Assembly (NCBI RefSeq): GCF_002443255.2
Contig: NW_019211456.1
Coordinates: 29,695,341 to 29,759,340, forward strand
Direction of reading: 5' to 3'
DNA: 64,000 nucleotides
Source of the DNA: Varroa destructor
Taxonomy: Eukaryota; Arthropoda; Arachnida; Mesostigmata; Varroidae
The stretch's first letter is position 1. Every line of letters begins with the position of its first letter. The position numbers and the translations under genes were made by a program. The notes beneath the pieces are model-generated. The model was not told where the DNA came from, did not search any database, and was given only the letters and a program-made list of their open reading frames with translations. This document shows positions 1 to 13,304 of this stretch, one piece after another.

Positions 1-1180
1 AATTGTCTACAAGCCAATTTTTGAAACTACTATTCTCTAAACTACGAATCATTTTCTAGTCGTGAGTGGGAATGAAGCGATATTGATACGCCTAGAATCC
101 TCGCGGTCTCGAGCATCGCCATCTCGTCACACATCGAAAAAAGTAAATCGCGACCACAGTGGGCCGTAATTTACGTACATATAGTCTGCATATCTTCGAA
201 ATAAGCAGTTGGAAAACAACGACGTAGGTATCCAAATTATAACTTTTCTCTGCGTACCTAATTGTGAATAAGTCTTAACTGTTTAACGGAGTTCCATCGC
301 TTGTGCATTTGCGTGCCTGTGTACGCAACGTCCCCAAGTCGTTCGTTCAGCGCCAGCTGCACTTATCGCCGTTTGTCACGTTTCGACCCTGTTGGCCCGC
401 CACGATTCAAAAATCGCACATAGATTTAATACGCGGCTAAATGCTACGTATTACAATTATGCTATTAGTAAACAAGCCAATACTGCCACTTGTTCGTTTT
501 TGACTGTCCGCATTTTCATTGTTGTCGGCGTGTCCATCTGTTAGCTGCTGCACGATTACCCTGTCCCTGAAGAGAATGCAATTGATTCGTGTTACACAAT
601 AGCCTTTACGTCCGCAAACAGCGAACATATTTTACCGCACTTATAGAAACCTGTTGGCTTGTTTGACTATCGACAGTTTCGTCTGTGACGCAGTGATGAT
701 GTGGCATTACACACGCTATTACGTCACCGATATTTGAAGACTCACCTTAAGAGTCGAATCGTGCTAAAGGCAGACTTGTCTAAAATAGGCTAACAATCCA
801 GGCAGCAGTGAACGAATGAACAAATCTGATCTTGTTACGAAAATTGGCGCCGACTAGCATGCCAATAAGCTATTGTATGTAAACCGGCTCAGTGGCAATG
901 AGTCGTCTCGTCACTGATGCTTCTCTTTTAGTGCTTATTTTTCTTTGTTAAATGGCAAATAGGTTGACCGAGATTACCAGATTTGCTGCTACTGCCGCTA
1001 GTGCAAGTCTCTCCTTCAGCCGCACTAATAATAAGCAGAAAAGTAAAAAGCAGAACGATGACGTAGAAAATTCCGATTAGCGGAAGCTTAATTTAACTAC
1101 TCTCTCCAAAAGGCAGTCTCTTTACTCGTAAAGGCTTGTTCGACAGCGGTGCAAAGGATGGACCCATTCACTTGGCTTAG
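1..1180. other. Plain AT-leaning non-coding sequence
   Basis: No repeat, credible open frame or RNA gene seen. TTTTCTAG at 52-59 is acceptor-like, with 36 open codons after it in one frame, but nothing else supports it. Confidence 0.5.
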
Positions 1181-1211
1181 TCACCCTGTTGCACGTTATT
1201 TCGTGCACCCG

Positions 1212-1230
1212 ACCCCCACCCCCACCCCCA
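1212..1230. repeat. (CCCCCA)3 C-rich repeat
   Basis: Three exact CCCCCA copies; the opposite strand is TGGGGG, a G-quadruplex-prone pattern. Confidence 0.8.
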
Positions 1231-1730
1231 GTTGTCCCTGGCCGCCCCGATTTCAACCAGTTCCGTCGTCGACCTAAGCAAATTTTTTCCCCAACGGTAT
1301 CAATCCTTTTGCATGATGATCAATGCCACTTCAGCCAAGTGTTTGTCGGTTTACCTGCCCGCTTGCTCACATTCGCCATTTGTAGCTGGAGAAAGGCGAA
1401 AACCAGAGACGATTCAACGCACATTGAATGACATCGGGCGGCAGCAAAACGAGAGTGGGAGAAAAATGGTCGGGTACTTGGGCCGCTTGGGCGGCGGCAT
1501 GCCGCCGTGGGAGGTCGCTTCTATGATACCCTTTCAATAGAACAACGGCAGCAGCGCCACCACCGGCAGCAGGCATACATGTATAAGTGGCCATATCACT
1601 TATCTGTATGTACCTGGGATAGTGCTAATACCCGATGACGACGGCAGCGGCGGCAGTGGTGGCCGAGGAAAAAACTTGTTGACGACCCAGTGCGTCTGCT
1701 GCTGTTGATATCATTATAGCTGTCGTCATT

Positions 1731-1766
1731 GTCGTCGTCGTTGCTGCTGCTGCTGCTGCTGCTGCT
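1731..1766. repeat. (GTC)n then (TGC)8 triplet repeat
   Basis: Three GTC units grade through GTT into eight TGC units. Translated on the minus strand, the TGC part gives an Ala run, which explains the 70-codon minus frame at 1625-1837. Confidence 0.85.
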
Positions 1767-3180
1767 ATTGGGGTTGAAGCAGTGGGTTTAAAACCGATAG
1801 ACGTCAGTTTATGTCGATGTGGGTTATTCCAATACACGTTGGGACGTTGCGAATAGACAGCTGATCGAAATATTTTTAGTTAGACAGACTTAGGCCGTTT
1901 CTTTTTGTGATAGACGCTAATTGGTCCTAGCGCGGCGCTTTGGCACAATCAGTAAAACTTTTCATGGATAACTTTCTTTCTTCTTGTTTTTTGACCCTTT
2001 CTTGCACAATCAGCAATCTTGTACAGTATCATTTCAGAAACTGAGATTAGTTGTAGTGTTCTATTTGTCACTACAATATTCTAGATGATAAATTTTTCCC
2101 CTGCATCAATGGAATTCTTTTTCGACCCTTGTTTGGGTAAATTCGCCGCGCGCCTTCCTGCCTTCGTTCTATAAAACCAAAATGATGTTATTTTAATACC
2201 ACCCAGGCGATCTTCCTAGTAACGTTCACGATTCCACTCCGTATTTTTCTCCTCCTTTTACCTTAACCAACCAGACAGGTCTATCGTAAACTATCCATCT
2301 ATAATACAGATTTATACAGCCGTACGTTTGTGTGATTATCTGTATAGTGTCGGACGCATAGGCTTTGCTCGAACAATCCTCGACCCTCAGCAGTTTGGCC
2401 CGGTGAGTCGCTTCTTTGCCGTCGACCCGGTGCCAGTCACCGGTCAGGACAAGGCTGCCTGCTATTCATCTGTCATTGCTGTTACTGTTTTTGTTTCTTT
2501 CTCCGTTTTATCATTCTCGCGTTGCTGGCTACTACCAAAGTCGACAAGCCGACTGTGACCCGACGGCAAGTGTCACGACCGCTGCCGTCGCAAGCCCAGC
2601 GCTATTTTAGTCGCCACCAATTGCTAGCTACCACTGTTGCCGTTGCTCGCAGGCAGGAGCATTAGCGTCGACACCATCCGATCGAAGTAGCGTCATCGAT
2701 ATCAGCATCAACAGCAGAGCGGTGGAAATATAATCAGCAATGCGTCCTTTATCTCTGCTTTTCTGTCAGAAGTTGTGTATCTGAGGGCTCAGGCTTGTTG
2801 CTTGCTTGCTTAACAAAGTACCGGCAGCCAGACATGCCCGTTGTGTCTGTGAACAAACGCTGTTTGAATGCGCTATTATGTGTTTAGCTCTAAGCATGTG
2901 TGGGTCTCTCGATATATTTGTAGATGTCTTTTTTGTGCGCATGTATTTGTACTTGAGGCTGAATCTGTCAGCTCGAGGATCATCAAGAGCTACAAATAGA
3001 CAAACTTATAGGTATGTGGAGAGACACAGCCGTTCGGCAATTGGATCGGATAAGATAGCATTTGTCATGTTTGGATTGACTTTGCCGCCATCGCATGAAA
3101 AAAGATGTGACGATTCTTAGTCTTTCTTTCTCATCATTGTAATGCTGTCTAATTGTGTCGCGTGTAAGCGACGAAATCGC
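1767..3180. other. Non-coding, nothing distinctive
   Basis: Only short chance frames. A moderate donor-like CCCG|GTGAGTCG lies at 2402/2403. Confidence 0.45.
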
Positions 3181-3185
3181 CGCGT

Positions 3186-3470
3186 ATGGGCCTTGCTCTC
3201 CACACTCGCTTTCTGCCGCACCCTATTCTTAAGCCAAATCCTGGCAGCTCGCTTCCAATGAACATGAACGGCACAGAGGGAGGGGCAACAGCCGCCCAAC
3301 CGTCCGACAACAACGGCGGCTCATATCATCGGAGTCATGATGATCACAATAAGCAGCAGCGCCGCAACAACAAAAACAGCAGCGGCGGCGGCGGCTCATC
3401 TTTACTGGATCTTTTAGAGCAAAACCGCGACTTGCGCAATAACAACACCAACAGCGTACACGATACCTAA
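3186..3470 (+). other. Open frame, Asn/Gly/Gln-rich
   Basis: A 94-codon frame from ATG 3186 to TAA 3468-3470. The first 30 residues are ordinary, then it becomes Asn/Gly/Ser/His-rich with a short LLDLLEQNRDLR section. It lies 140 bases before the strong donor at 3610 but stops before reaching it. It could be an upstream open frame in a 5' leader; no function can be given. Confidence 0.1.
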
Positions 3471-3603
3471 TAGATCTCAACTTACTATTTATTATACGAG
3501 AGCTGTAATGTGACAACGACGCGGACCCCATCTTCGTCCTGTAACAAGTAATCGCTTAAAGACAATAAGAAGAAGCACGAGCTAAAGGGAGTCGACCTGG
3601 CAG

Positions 3604-3616
3604 CGGCCAGGTGAGT
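3604..3616 (+). other. Strong splice donor (GCCAG|GTGAGTTA)
   Basis: The exon would end at 3610. The 40 bases before it have only short open stretches in all three frames, so a 5' untranslated exon fits better than a coding one. Confidence 0.3.
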
Positions 3617-4064
3617 TAGTTAGGCTACTACCGCTCGGCTAACGGGAGCAAAAAATATCATTGGCACGCTACTGCTGTGGACGATGGCTCCCCGTCCCGT
3701 CGTCACAGTGACACTACTCTGTCACTGCCGCTGTTGCCGTCATCGCTTTTTACAAACAATGTCGATATTTCTACGCTTGCCTTGGTGCTGCCACTGACGT
3801 CGATGTTGCTGGACCTGGTTTCGTTACTGCTCGTTGGCGCTGCTTGTACCGCCAAAGTGTGATGTTCCTGGTGAAATGCGCGTCGAAGATGAACTTAAGG
3901 GACTAGTACGGAGCCACACGTTTTCAACTGAATCCATGCAGAGAGTATCTAACAACAACATCAATAGTAGTGCATCGGGGACAGAGACAGCGACGTTCTT
4001 TCGTACCGACGATCGCGGCGGTGACGAAGGCTAGGACGAAAAAGAAGATACCAACGCGTTTCGT

Positions 4065-4502
4065 TTGCCGCCGCCGCTGCTGCCTCCGGTCAACGTTGGC
4101 TTAGCGGCAGCGCCAACCGGCACCGATAACTGTGCTGATGATTCGAGGAAGAAAGAGAAGTCGAAGCAAAAAATAGAGGACGATAGTGGCCGCGACAGCG
4201 GCGGAGATGACGGCGACTCCGCCGTCGATGACGAGCAACACGAAAAAGAAGAACGGGCTATAAAACAGATAAAAAGAGCGAAAAGCGAAAAGACGAAAAC
4301 GCGAGGACCAGCAACGCCGCCACGATTAACAAACAGGAGGTTGAGAAGGAGGAGGGGGCTACCGGCGACGGTCGAGATTTTTCTTCGTCATTTCATCGTT
4401 ATCGTTGTTGTTGTTGTCGTCGTCGTTGTCGTTAAAGAATCCGGAGAACAAGACACATGGAGGTCGTTGGTCGCCAGTCGGTGGCCGCCGGCCGCCGATT
4501 AG
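4065..4502 (+). other. Open frame with highly charged segment
   Basis: This 145-codon frame begins at TTG, not ATG. It carries a charged segment at about residues 26-75, alternating Lys/Glu and Asp/Gly clusters (DDSRKKEKSKQK, then GDDGDSAVDDEQHEKEE), followed by a basic stretch and a Val run from a GTT/GTC repeat at 4398-4433. It could be a fragment of a charged low-complexity protein, but purine-rich DNA produces the same pattern. No acceptor or donor bounds it. Confidence 0.1.
4398..4433. repeat. GTT/GTC mixed triplet repeat
   Basis: Interrupted GTT and GTC units encode a Val run in the plus frame at 4065-4502. Confidence 0.8.
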
Positions 4503-4799
4503 CTGATTGCCAATCTTCCTCTACCGCTGCTCCTCTGACCGATTTCGCTATAATGGCATCCGTATTAGGTTCGCTGATGTATTGACGCTGCGGTCAATCG
4601 ATCCATCCACCCGCGAGATTCTACCAGCTCCACTTTTTTTATACTGAGCTAATACTGTTGTGCTTATATGGCTTAGGTATAGTGTGTGCATATGTAGACT
4701 GTTGCTATATTTATTTCACTTCGATGCTATATGTTGTTTGCTATCCGGTTGACTAAGCTACCAGTTGTAAGGTTGCTTAAGGCTAATGGTGGTACATTC

Positions 4800-4814
4800 G
4801 CCGCCGCCGCCGCC
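4800..4814. repeat. (GCC)5
   Basis: Five exact GCC units, in a minus frame as an Ala/Gly-type run. Confidence 0.8.
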
Positions 4815-4974
4815 AATGCATCATAAATTCGAAAGAGGACGCGAGGAATATTATATAAAATGATTATATCTACTTGTCGTCCTCTTGACGGTAGCGATAC
4901 TTTGCTATTAGTTAATGGATATCTATCTTCTTGTTGAGCCGCCCCCTTTTGCGAGCTTTGCATGCCCGAGCATG

Positions 4975-4998
4975 CTGCTGCTGCTGCTGCTGCTGCTG
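4975..4998. repeat. (CTG)8
   Basis: Eight exact units; they encode the Leu run in the frame beginning at 4915. Confidence 0.85.
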
Positions 4999-5016
4999 CG
5001 TGTATCTATATGCTTG

Positions 5017-5031
5017 CCTGCCGGTAAGTGT
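5017..5031 (+). other. Possible splice donor (GCCG|GTAAGTGT)
   Basis: Exon end would be 5023. The frame before it (from about 4915) reads as a signal-like hydrophobic stretch, but that comes from a (CTG)8 repeat at 4975-4998. Confidence 0.15.
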
Positions 5032-5568
5032 ATCGTTTCCGCTGTTCGCTCGTTTTATTCGTCAATTTTCTGCCTAGTTCGACTCATTCGGCCGTAAAAA
5101 TGGTTGCCATTGTGGCCGCTGCCATTCCGATTTAGCAGACATTACTGCTTTGACGCTGCTGTCGTTGTTGTCGATAATAACTGAGTCAGTAGAAGCGATG
5201 CTGCTGTTGCCATCAGTCTGTCCATCGCCAACGCTAGAAGTTGCTTGTTTTGAGCTGGCACCGGCACCAGCACCATGATTGCTTTGTCTCTTTCACTGTC
5301 TGCTCTTCGCTTCGGCCTATTCCCTTTGGCATCGACCTGCAGCGCCGGAGGGGTTTCATGTTGACTTCTTCTGCTACAATACTTAAGGATGGCGCTGTTT
5401 CTGTCGATGCAGCCACTACGAATGCCTCTGTCGTCGTTGTTGTTGTTCCTGTGGTATTTTAACTTTTAAGGACGGTTGCCGGAGAGGAAGGCGTTGGCTT
5501 TGACAGCGTAGCCAGCCATTGGTGCTATACGACTGACGCTGTGTGTCTGGATCTATGTGAAGGAGAAT

Positions 5569-5581
5569 GCAAGGGTGAGTG
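5569..5581 (+). other. Possible splice donor (CAAGG|GTGAGT)
   Basis: Exon end at 5574. No convincing coding frame leads into it. It fits consensus well, but GTGAGT-like sites occur by chance in 64 kb. Confidence 0.2.
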
Positions 5582-5877
5582 TTCTATCTACTTGAGGTGC
5601 TTGCGTTCGTCCTCCGTCCGTCGATAACATTGCCGCTATGATAATTGTAATGACGACTGGGATGACAGCCGCACAGTTGTTACTGTCGTAGTGTTAACCA
5701 CACTACAGATGCCGAAGTTGCAACATGGGCTCTGCCGGTTATTTCGCTACTGGCAACGGCCATCGACACATCACCACTAGGCCTTGGTGGGGGTACATGC
5801 ATGTTCCCCTCTGTTCTTTAACCAGTCGCGTCTACCAGCGGGGACGGACACAAACAGGGACTAAGACAGACGGCGCT

Positions 5878-5922
5878 ACACACACACTCAGCCAGACACA
5901 CACGCACGCACGCACGCACATA
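5878..5922. repeat. CA / GCAC repeat tract
   Basis: An ACAC tract, interrupted by CTCAGCCAG, leads to four GCAC units. Confidence 0.75.
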
Positions 5923-7250
5923 CAGACGTACGCAGGCACATGCTCGAGCAGAAATAGGACTGGGCAGAGACAAACATTCGGAGAAGCCATAGGTACAAGC
6001 CCATTCATTTACGCACGGCTTTACACAGACTAACGGGTCATATGTACAAGGTCTCCTAGACCCACACAAATCGCCGCATATCTGAAGCGATATACACTAA
6101 ATATATGTGTATATATATATAGTTTTCGGGACGTGGACGATGCCAATCGCAACTCCGCAGCGATAAACACATGCACACAGACGACGACGGCGACTGAATC
6201 CAGTGGCTGGAGTGACCATGTTAACAACTCTTCCAAAACAATAGAAGAGGCTATAATCAGAAGAAAAAAGCACCGTTTGTGCTAGTAATAACAACAAGAG
6301 GAAAAAGGAAAACTGTTGATGTGGTTATATGTATGTAACGTAGAATGAGATGAGCGTAAGAATCTTATACAACACAGGACAACACTAGTTGAAAAGCGGC
6401 GCACTCGTAAAATGAAACCGGCAAAACACCGGCAGTTTTTCGCCGATTTCGCATTGGCAAACAAGTTCCAACGAACAGACAGCCCCCATGACATTTGTAG
6501 CCGCAATTCAATGTGTGTAAAGACTATTGCTACGACGGATACTTCGTCGAATTATGTAATTAGCCCTTGACAATTATTTTTTGTTCTTTAGATTTTAATG
6601 TTTGCATTATCAGCAGCATCGAGGAGACACTCATCGGACTTGATTCCCTGTTGGAGTGGCAGTAGGCGCACTCATAAGGGATCAACCCAGCAATCTGTAC
6701 AAACGGCCATTGCGGCAGCGTAACAATTACGTTGATCGCAACGCTGCTCGTCGCAGTAGTAATTAGTGATACAACGCCAATAAAAAGAATCGTGCTAATA
6801 CAATTTGTATGATTATTGTCTGTGCTTGAATGTGTGTGCGTATGTATTTAGGCACAAATGGTCGGACTCTCACTGGCTCTGCCACTATTCAACAACGCTA
6901 ATTATGGAATAATTAAAGTGGACCACATCAGCCAGCTTCGGTAAGCTGCCCTACCAATACCGGCTCGAACAACACTGTGGCCGAAGATGCACCGCTAAGT
7001 GGCGCCTCCATCACAAAAAGTCGTTGGCAAAAAAATACATACAATAGGACTTGATAATAAAATCACGCTAATTTTCTAGAAGCGATGCTACGCTTTGCCA
7101 GATAGTGGCTATGACCATATAGGCTGCGAAGAAGACTACGGCAATCGTGCTGGAAGCAGTGATAATCGCTATGGTGACGATGACGATGATAACAACAGGC
7201 CAGCGTTTTAGATTATACGTAAACACACATTTCATTCAGCTGTCGACGTT
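5923..7250. other. Non-coding, mostly plain
   Basis: A TATA-like alternating stretch at about 6100-6122; otherwise only the acceptor-like site at 6591. Confidence 0.4.
6560..6720 (+). other. Acceptor-like site followed by short open frames
   Basis: TTATTTTTTGTTCTTTAG ends at 6591, with CCTTGAC upstream as a possible branch site. Two frames are open after it: 43 codons (to TAA near 6721) and 23 codons (containing ISSIEETLIGLDSLLEW). Neither matches a family, and no donor partner was found. Confidence 0.12.
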
Positions 7251-7960
7251 TATCATTTCTTATGCTTTCCTGAGCGCTACGTCTCCCCCCGTCCCACTAC
7301 AACCTTGCCCCTGTGCTCCGTTCGTAGCTCCGATTTGTTGTTGAAAAATTTCTTCATTCGTCTTTGGAGTTGCGACGGCTGTTGGTGCCTTGTGATCAAT
7401 TTGCCCGCCGCGGCAGCACATGGTGGCAATGACGGCGGCTTGTCGTCGTAGTCGTAGCAGTGTTCCTCGTGTTTTGGGCAAGTAGTTATCGCTCTATGAA
7501 CAGCAGTAGTCGTCATCGACGCAGTTCATTGTAATTATTGGTGTCGTGAGCGCTGTTGTCGTCGTCGTCGTCGTTGTCGTCGTCGTCGTCGTCGTCGTCG
7601 TTCGTTTAAGCCAATGCATCTCCGTCGATCCTGCGGGGGGGCCTGACGGTCAACGAGCAGCAATCGCACGATTAACGTTTCGAGTTGCGACCGCCACTAA
7701 CGGTTGAGGCTGCTGTTTCTGAACAGTCGCGACCACTGCTCACGGCGTCGCTATTGAAACCGGCTACAGCAGAGGAGCTGCCTGTCGTTCGCTCCGCGAT
7801 CATTCGTTGTTACTTTGATTCACCGCCTTGTACAAGCAGTAGTTGTAGTAGAAATAGGAAAGTGGTTTTCAGCGGATCACCATTGCCACCGCTCGCATTG
7901 CCTACATGGTAGAGGCTAGGAACTACGATGGCTTGCCACTAGCACAATCAGGACACTATT
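7251..7960. other. Triplet-rich island around the GTC repeat
   Basis: GTC/GTT/GCG-rich with overlapping chance frames on both strands; no splice support. Confidence 0.35.
7558..7599. repeat. (GTC)5 GTT (GTC)8 repeat
   Basis: Thirteen GTC units with one GTT interruption, the longest GTC/GAC tract on this strand. It sits inside a triplet-rich island (7.3-8.0 kb). Confidence 0.9.
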
Positions 7961-8791
7961 CAGGCAGCAGCGGTAGTCTGGCAACTCGGGGTTGGTTAGC
8001 TGGCGACGGAGTGACCGACCAAATTGGCGGGCCGATCGAATAGCCTAGCACCGCAACAATAACTTAGTCATCTCGTATCGAAGATATTATGCTAGTTACG
8101 CTGGATATGAGCGCTCACTGCGTGCATATGAGTGCTGCATTCAGCAGCAAGCAAACTTGTAGAAGACGTGCTTCTTGATGTGCTTTATCTAGTCACTGTT
8201 GCTGCTACGATTTCTAGCCTGTGAAGCCTGACTGATGGGACTAATGGGGGTAACATCTGACTGATCTAGACAACGAAGAAAAACGAACGGCAAGCAACGT
8301 CTCTTGCTGCGTTGGGTCTCGCCGTGGTTTGCAGCGCCAGCGATGGAGCTCATTAAGCAGTAGCGCTCCATAGATTTTTGGACTCGCTAGTCTTCGTTGG
8401 TCTTCTCGGGGCCCGTCTCTTTCTTATATTGTACACATCCACACAGACCCACACTCACACATATATATTCGGTGGCATGTAACGCGCGGGTGGCGCTACC
8501 GAACCCACCGGTCGACCAACTGAATTGGGGATGTAAAATATCAAAAACAAATACTTCTATATGCTCTGATTGCATGTAAGATGTCCTTATGATTTTCATC
8601 CTTTCGACAGTGAACAATAGTTATAACGAGAAGAAGCAAGACAATTGATTTTGGCAGCGGGCAACAGTAACGGTGGCCAACCAATATGACTTTTAGATAT
8701 ATGGCGCAGAGAAAATTGACAAGTGCTCTAGAGATACTACTATAAATATCACTATGAGCATTCTCATCTTCTAATAGATAAGAAGGCTTGT

Positions 8792-9106
8792 TTATCGCAT
8801 TCTACCCGAGTGTCCAGTAAGCCCGAGTTGCTGATAAAGCTTATATAAGAGTTCTTTTACCGAAAACAGGTTACACCCTACGGGCAAGCGAAATCGAGTG
8901 CCGCAAATGGACAGTCGGCTGGCTATTGCATGCACAGATATCGCCTTAGTGAGCAATAACATAGACGGTAACGGCACAAATGGGAGACGTGCACAGATTG
9001 TTACTACGGCGAAGAACCTTTGCCTGATAGAGCCGCTTGCGTTAAATGTAGGCATTTCCGATATTAACAACCACAGCGGTACAATCACTTCTAGTATAAT
9101 AGCCAT
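8792..9106 (-). other. Hydrophobic minus-strand open frame, 104 residues
   Basis: ATG at 9106 (minus) to TAA at 8792-8794. The sequence is free of repeats and has hydrophobic stretches near residues 3-14 and 31-55. It has no recognised family, signal or splice bounds. The plus strand is open across most of the same interval (8898-9134), so one frame is likely a shadow, or both are chance. Confidence 0.08.
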
Positions 9107-9149
9107 AATTTCCCATAATAATACAGGCGAATAAACTATAATTTCCTAA

Positions 9150-9212
9150 TAGTTATCCTGTTTTTGCAGATGAAGTTTTGCCGTTACGATAACGATCGCA
9201 GAAAGAAGTAGA
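9150..9212 (+). other. Strong acceptor-like site with ATG directly after it
   Basis: A T/C-rich tract ends in CTGTTTTTGCAG (AG at 9169-9170), with a CCTAAT branch-like motif upstream. An ATG begins at 9171 and gives 13 residues before TAG; another frame gives six. If used, this is an untranslated or 3'-terminal exon boundary. Confidence 0.2.
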
Positions 9213-12200
9213 TATATTGTTAAATGATCGTGATCAACCTGAGCGGCTCTACATGGCGGTTTCGTCTGTCGTTAACTTCAAACGTCGCCGGGTTTTTTCT
9301 CTATGGAATAGTCACACGCGTGTTTTTTGAAGCAGTTTAAATACAATGGAGCGAGTTAGCTTGCGCTAGATAATACGGCGGGCGTTCACAATGTCAGCCC
9401 TTCATTTATAACAGTATCAGATGCTATAGGTCACATACACTAATAATTGTTGTGAACTACTTTAAGATATATGTTAGTATGAAGCAGCGCGAGAAAGACC
9501 GCACTAACGCTACGTAATAGCTAACAGCTTCACAAAGCCACTGAGTCATCAATCGCTCCCCTTTAATTTTTCGTATCAACTAAACGTTTACCTCGTACCA
9601 TTTCATCCCTAGATCCAGCCACTGCTATTCCGGCATAACCAAAATCCTACACAACTATGCATTGCGATGCTTCAGTGTAATTACATTTATGACATACCTG
9701 TGGCTATCAATGACCTAGCAACGTTCATGTAGCCGTGCCATTGATTCGCGTGACGAGTTTATCTTGGCTCGAAACTTATTAGCTCTTCACGTGTGGCCAA
9801 GGCAATAGCTGGGGCGACGCGCGCTGTTGTCAGACAAAGCGGCCTTTTATGAGCTAGGGACAGTTGAAAAGGAAGTACAGGAGATGCCAAAATGGAAAAA
9901 ACACAGGGCAACTCCGCAAGCCAATGTCATCGTCGGCGGCACCGCTGACGTCACGTAAGCGACTATAGCAGACAGAAGAGAAAAGAGTGTGGGCAGAACG
10001 GAACCGGCGAAATAACGATAGTGAACGCAGTGACCAGTTCACGACGCGGGGCTTTCAGACAAAGCCTGCTTCGTATAGCAAAACGACTTAGCTAGTTGTC
10101 TTAGTATGATTTCAGCAATCAAATCAACAAATGCAACTTATAGCTTGCGAACAAGCAACGAGTATACGACACATAGATATCAAAGGCTACTGACACTGAG
10201 GCCAGTCTGTCAGGTACACTTGTGCGTACGGCCCCGTGGGAGATTGTGAGATACGTAACAGCGATTTCGTAAGTGCCGACATCGCACGCCGAGAAAGGAC
10301 CCTATTATATTAAAGACCAAAAGTTCAGAACCGGGAGAATTTATTAGTTTACACTTTCAATGTTTACTCACATAAAGAGCAAGTAATGAGCACCTATCGT
10401 TGGGAGAGCTCATGGATTAGTCTTTGATCTAGGGGCATGGCCGAATTGATATCTGTTGTTGCCCTTCTGAACCTCGAATAAAACTACTTATAACAATAAG
10501 TAGTCATAGCCCCCCGGCGCTCTTGTAGCGACAAACACACACTTCTCCAGACCATGAAAAAACCTTGCCTCCTAGTACAGCCAGTTCCTGACCATCCACC
10601 ATCTGAACGAAACATAGATGTATGTAGTCGCTAATTTCTATTACGTTTTCTTTGTTCGCTCGTTGGTGAGCCGCGTAACATATCTTACTTCCGAGAAACA
10701 TGCAGACCGTCATGCCGTTCCACGCTAGAAGATGACCTTTTTTCTACGCGGCTACTGTTAACTTGTCCAACCTGGTGGAACTATTGAACAGCAAAAAATA
10801 ATTCCCAGCCCGTTAGAACTTGAGCAGATTGTATGGTCGTATAAATAACACCGTTTATGACAAAGTCCCTTCGACGACATCACTTGTAGTGCTCGCGCAC
10901 AAGCGACTGATTGGGTTGCTGCTCGTTGACGTCCTGTATATCGCGGTGGTTCGCAGACGAGCTCATTTAACTGCAAAGTCGAGGCGATGTGACCGTGTTA
11001 TTGTCCACCGCCATCATCATCTTACGCTACGGCGAGCGAACAGGTGTCAAATCTACCTTTTGCTTTACCAATCTGATTTGAAGTTTGAGGCACTGATCTG
11101 AAGTAGCCCTATGAAGCAGAAACGCTTGAAATTTCCCGATAATTATTTTATCGCGTGAACGTTCAATCCCATACTCTTGCAAATGCCCTTGAAATTGCTC
11201 TTTGGCCGCCCTTTAAGAAGCCAGTACGACGGATATATGTTAGGAGGCCTACAAGATCTGGATAAAATTTCCGCTTGTGCTAAAGTCTCGAAAGAGTCAC
11301 AACAACTACTGTTTCGCTCGTCAAAGTCCTCCAGTGCATGTACTTCACATGCAGCATTCGTTTCGGAAGCGCACTAGGGCCACACACTACTTAGTAGGTC
11401 CCTTCAGTTAAATTCTATCATAACATCCAAAAACAAGGCAAAAGAAGAAACGTCGGCGTACAATAACGTCTCTTAGCACCTATATACACTATATCATCAA
11501 TGCTCATATGACGCTACATCGCTGGGTCACAGCATCTCGTGCCATATTATCTGCAACAACAGCAAGCTTTGCTGTGGCAGAATCCTGAGGAAAGCCAAGA
11601 CAGACAACCAACTAGTGATGCTTCGTCTGACGCTGTTGTAGAATGCAAATTTGACTTCTATCCCTTTTTTTTTTTTCTGTTGCCGATTTATCTAGTTTCG
11701 TATCGTAATGGCCACTGCCGCCGCCATCATCCCCACCCACGCCGATCGTCGGCAAACTAACCATGACGGAGAAGTGATTCAATTGCCCGCTTCATCGCAC
11801 TGTGTCAGCAATGGCCACTCGCTCACGCTGCAAGTGTTCACCTTGACTCAAGCACCGGTAAAAACAACGATGACGACAACAATTGTTGCCGGTCTACATA
11901 GTATGATATAGTTCAGTCGCTGCCGTCACTCTTCAAGCGGCTTGCACAACGAATAGCATAGGGCTAAATAGATGACGCATCACCATTGACTGGACAGAAA
12001 ACGAAAAACTATCCGCAAATAACTGCGTGTCGCAAAAGTAACACCAGCTACAACACAACATTCATAATGCATAAGTAAAAGATTCGGGCTAGCTTTCGTT
12101 AGTGGTCTGCTACATATATACATATGTCCTGATCGAATTAGCGCCTGTTTCTGTCACCCTTAAGGAGTTCTGATACCATAGACGACGTGGGGCCAGGCTA

Positions 12201-13304
12201 GGTGTTTGGCAAGCAGTGCTTGATCCCTATGTAGTGTAAAACTATCAGAAAGTGACGGACGGACACGACTTTCAACAAAGGGCAAAGCTATTACATCTGT
12301 TTATAAGACCAGGATTGGGCTTAATGTTTCGCCGTCGGATTTCTTCACTCGCAAATTAGCTTGCTGTGAATCTTGCAGCCGAATCTGCTTGATGGGGTGA
12401 ACCATGTGGCTGATTTGCTTTATTAGAGAGATGCGTTAAGGAAACGCTGTTGTGTTTGACTAGATGTTTCCGTTTGCGGCAAGCGAATAGGCTTTATCTT
12501 GTGGCCGTCGACCCGTTAGGATCGATTGAAGTTCGTCCTAACTGGCTGGTCGTCACTATGTTATCAGAAAGAACCTTATGAATCATTGCGGGTCGAATTT
12601 GGCAAGTTATCGAAAGCAAGTTGTGATGAACAATCCTTTTACTCTGGCTAACAGTTAATTTCATAAACATTGATGATTGTATGGTTTCATTCGAATAAGT
12701 TTTAGCGTCAATAGCCATTTCTGAAAACACTAATTGCCCAAGTCACAATTTAGAGGCATATTTCTCCTTTATTAAAATGAATTGATGCTTTACGAGATGC
12801 ATTGCTAACCGCACAATGGTACGTTTATGATTGTTATTACACAAAAAAATAAAGTCGACACAGAATGAACTGGAAGTAAAATGTTTTCTATTGTTTTATT
12901 GGTTTCAAGTATCGTAACGGAAGTCTTATCTAGCATCCAACTTCGGTGTAACAAGCAAATGCGGCCCCCCTGCAGGGCCGACGCTAACAAACAAAAATAT
13001 TTGTTGGTGTTCATATTATCTCCTAGGTACCATGGCTTATTTGTAACCTCACACGCATAACCTGCTCTGTAAATCTAGTCATCGTTGATTTCGTCAGCAG
13101 ACAGAAAAACATACACCGTCACCTTCTTTTTCCGCCGTAAAGCTCGAGGTAATATTGACGGAGGCCATGTGTTGTGTGTACTCCACTTTTGTCTCGCTTC
13201 CAACATCATTGCTGGCAGAAGGATGATCCATCTGTTCGTGATTAACACAGCCGCAGCAATCACGCCAGCTCTCTAGCTTTGTAGAGCGCTTGGAGAGGGG
13301 GAAA

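Larger units (their letters stand above)
3181..5580. other. Triplet-rich island with donors
   Basis: Compositionally biased frames and three donor-like sites (3610, 5023, 5574) are clustered here, along with several short GTC/GTT/GCC/CTG tracts. It could be the untranslated first exons of a gene running rightwards, but no core promoter was identified. Confidence 0.3.
7961..13300. other. Long plain stretch
   Basis: Five kilobases with almost no microsatellites. Contents of note are the hydrophobic minus frame at 8792-9106 and the acceptor-like site at 9170. The frame at 11539-11760 begins Gln-rich and then runs into a T-rich tract. Confidence 0.4.
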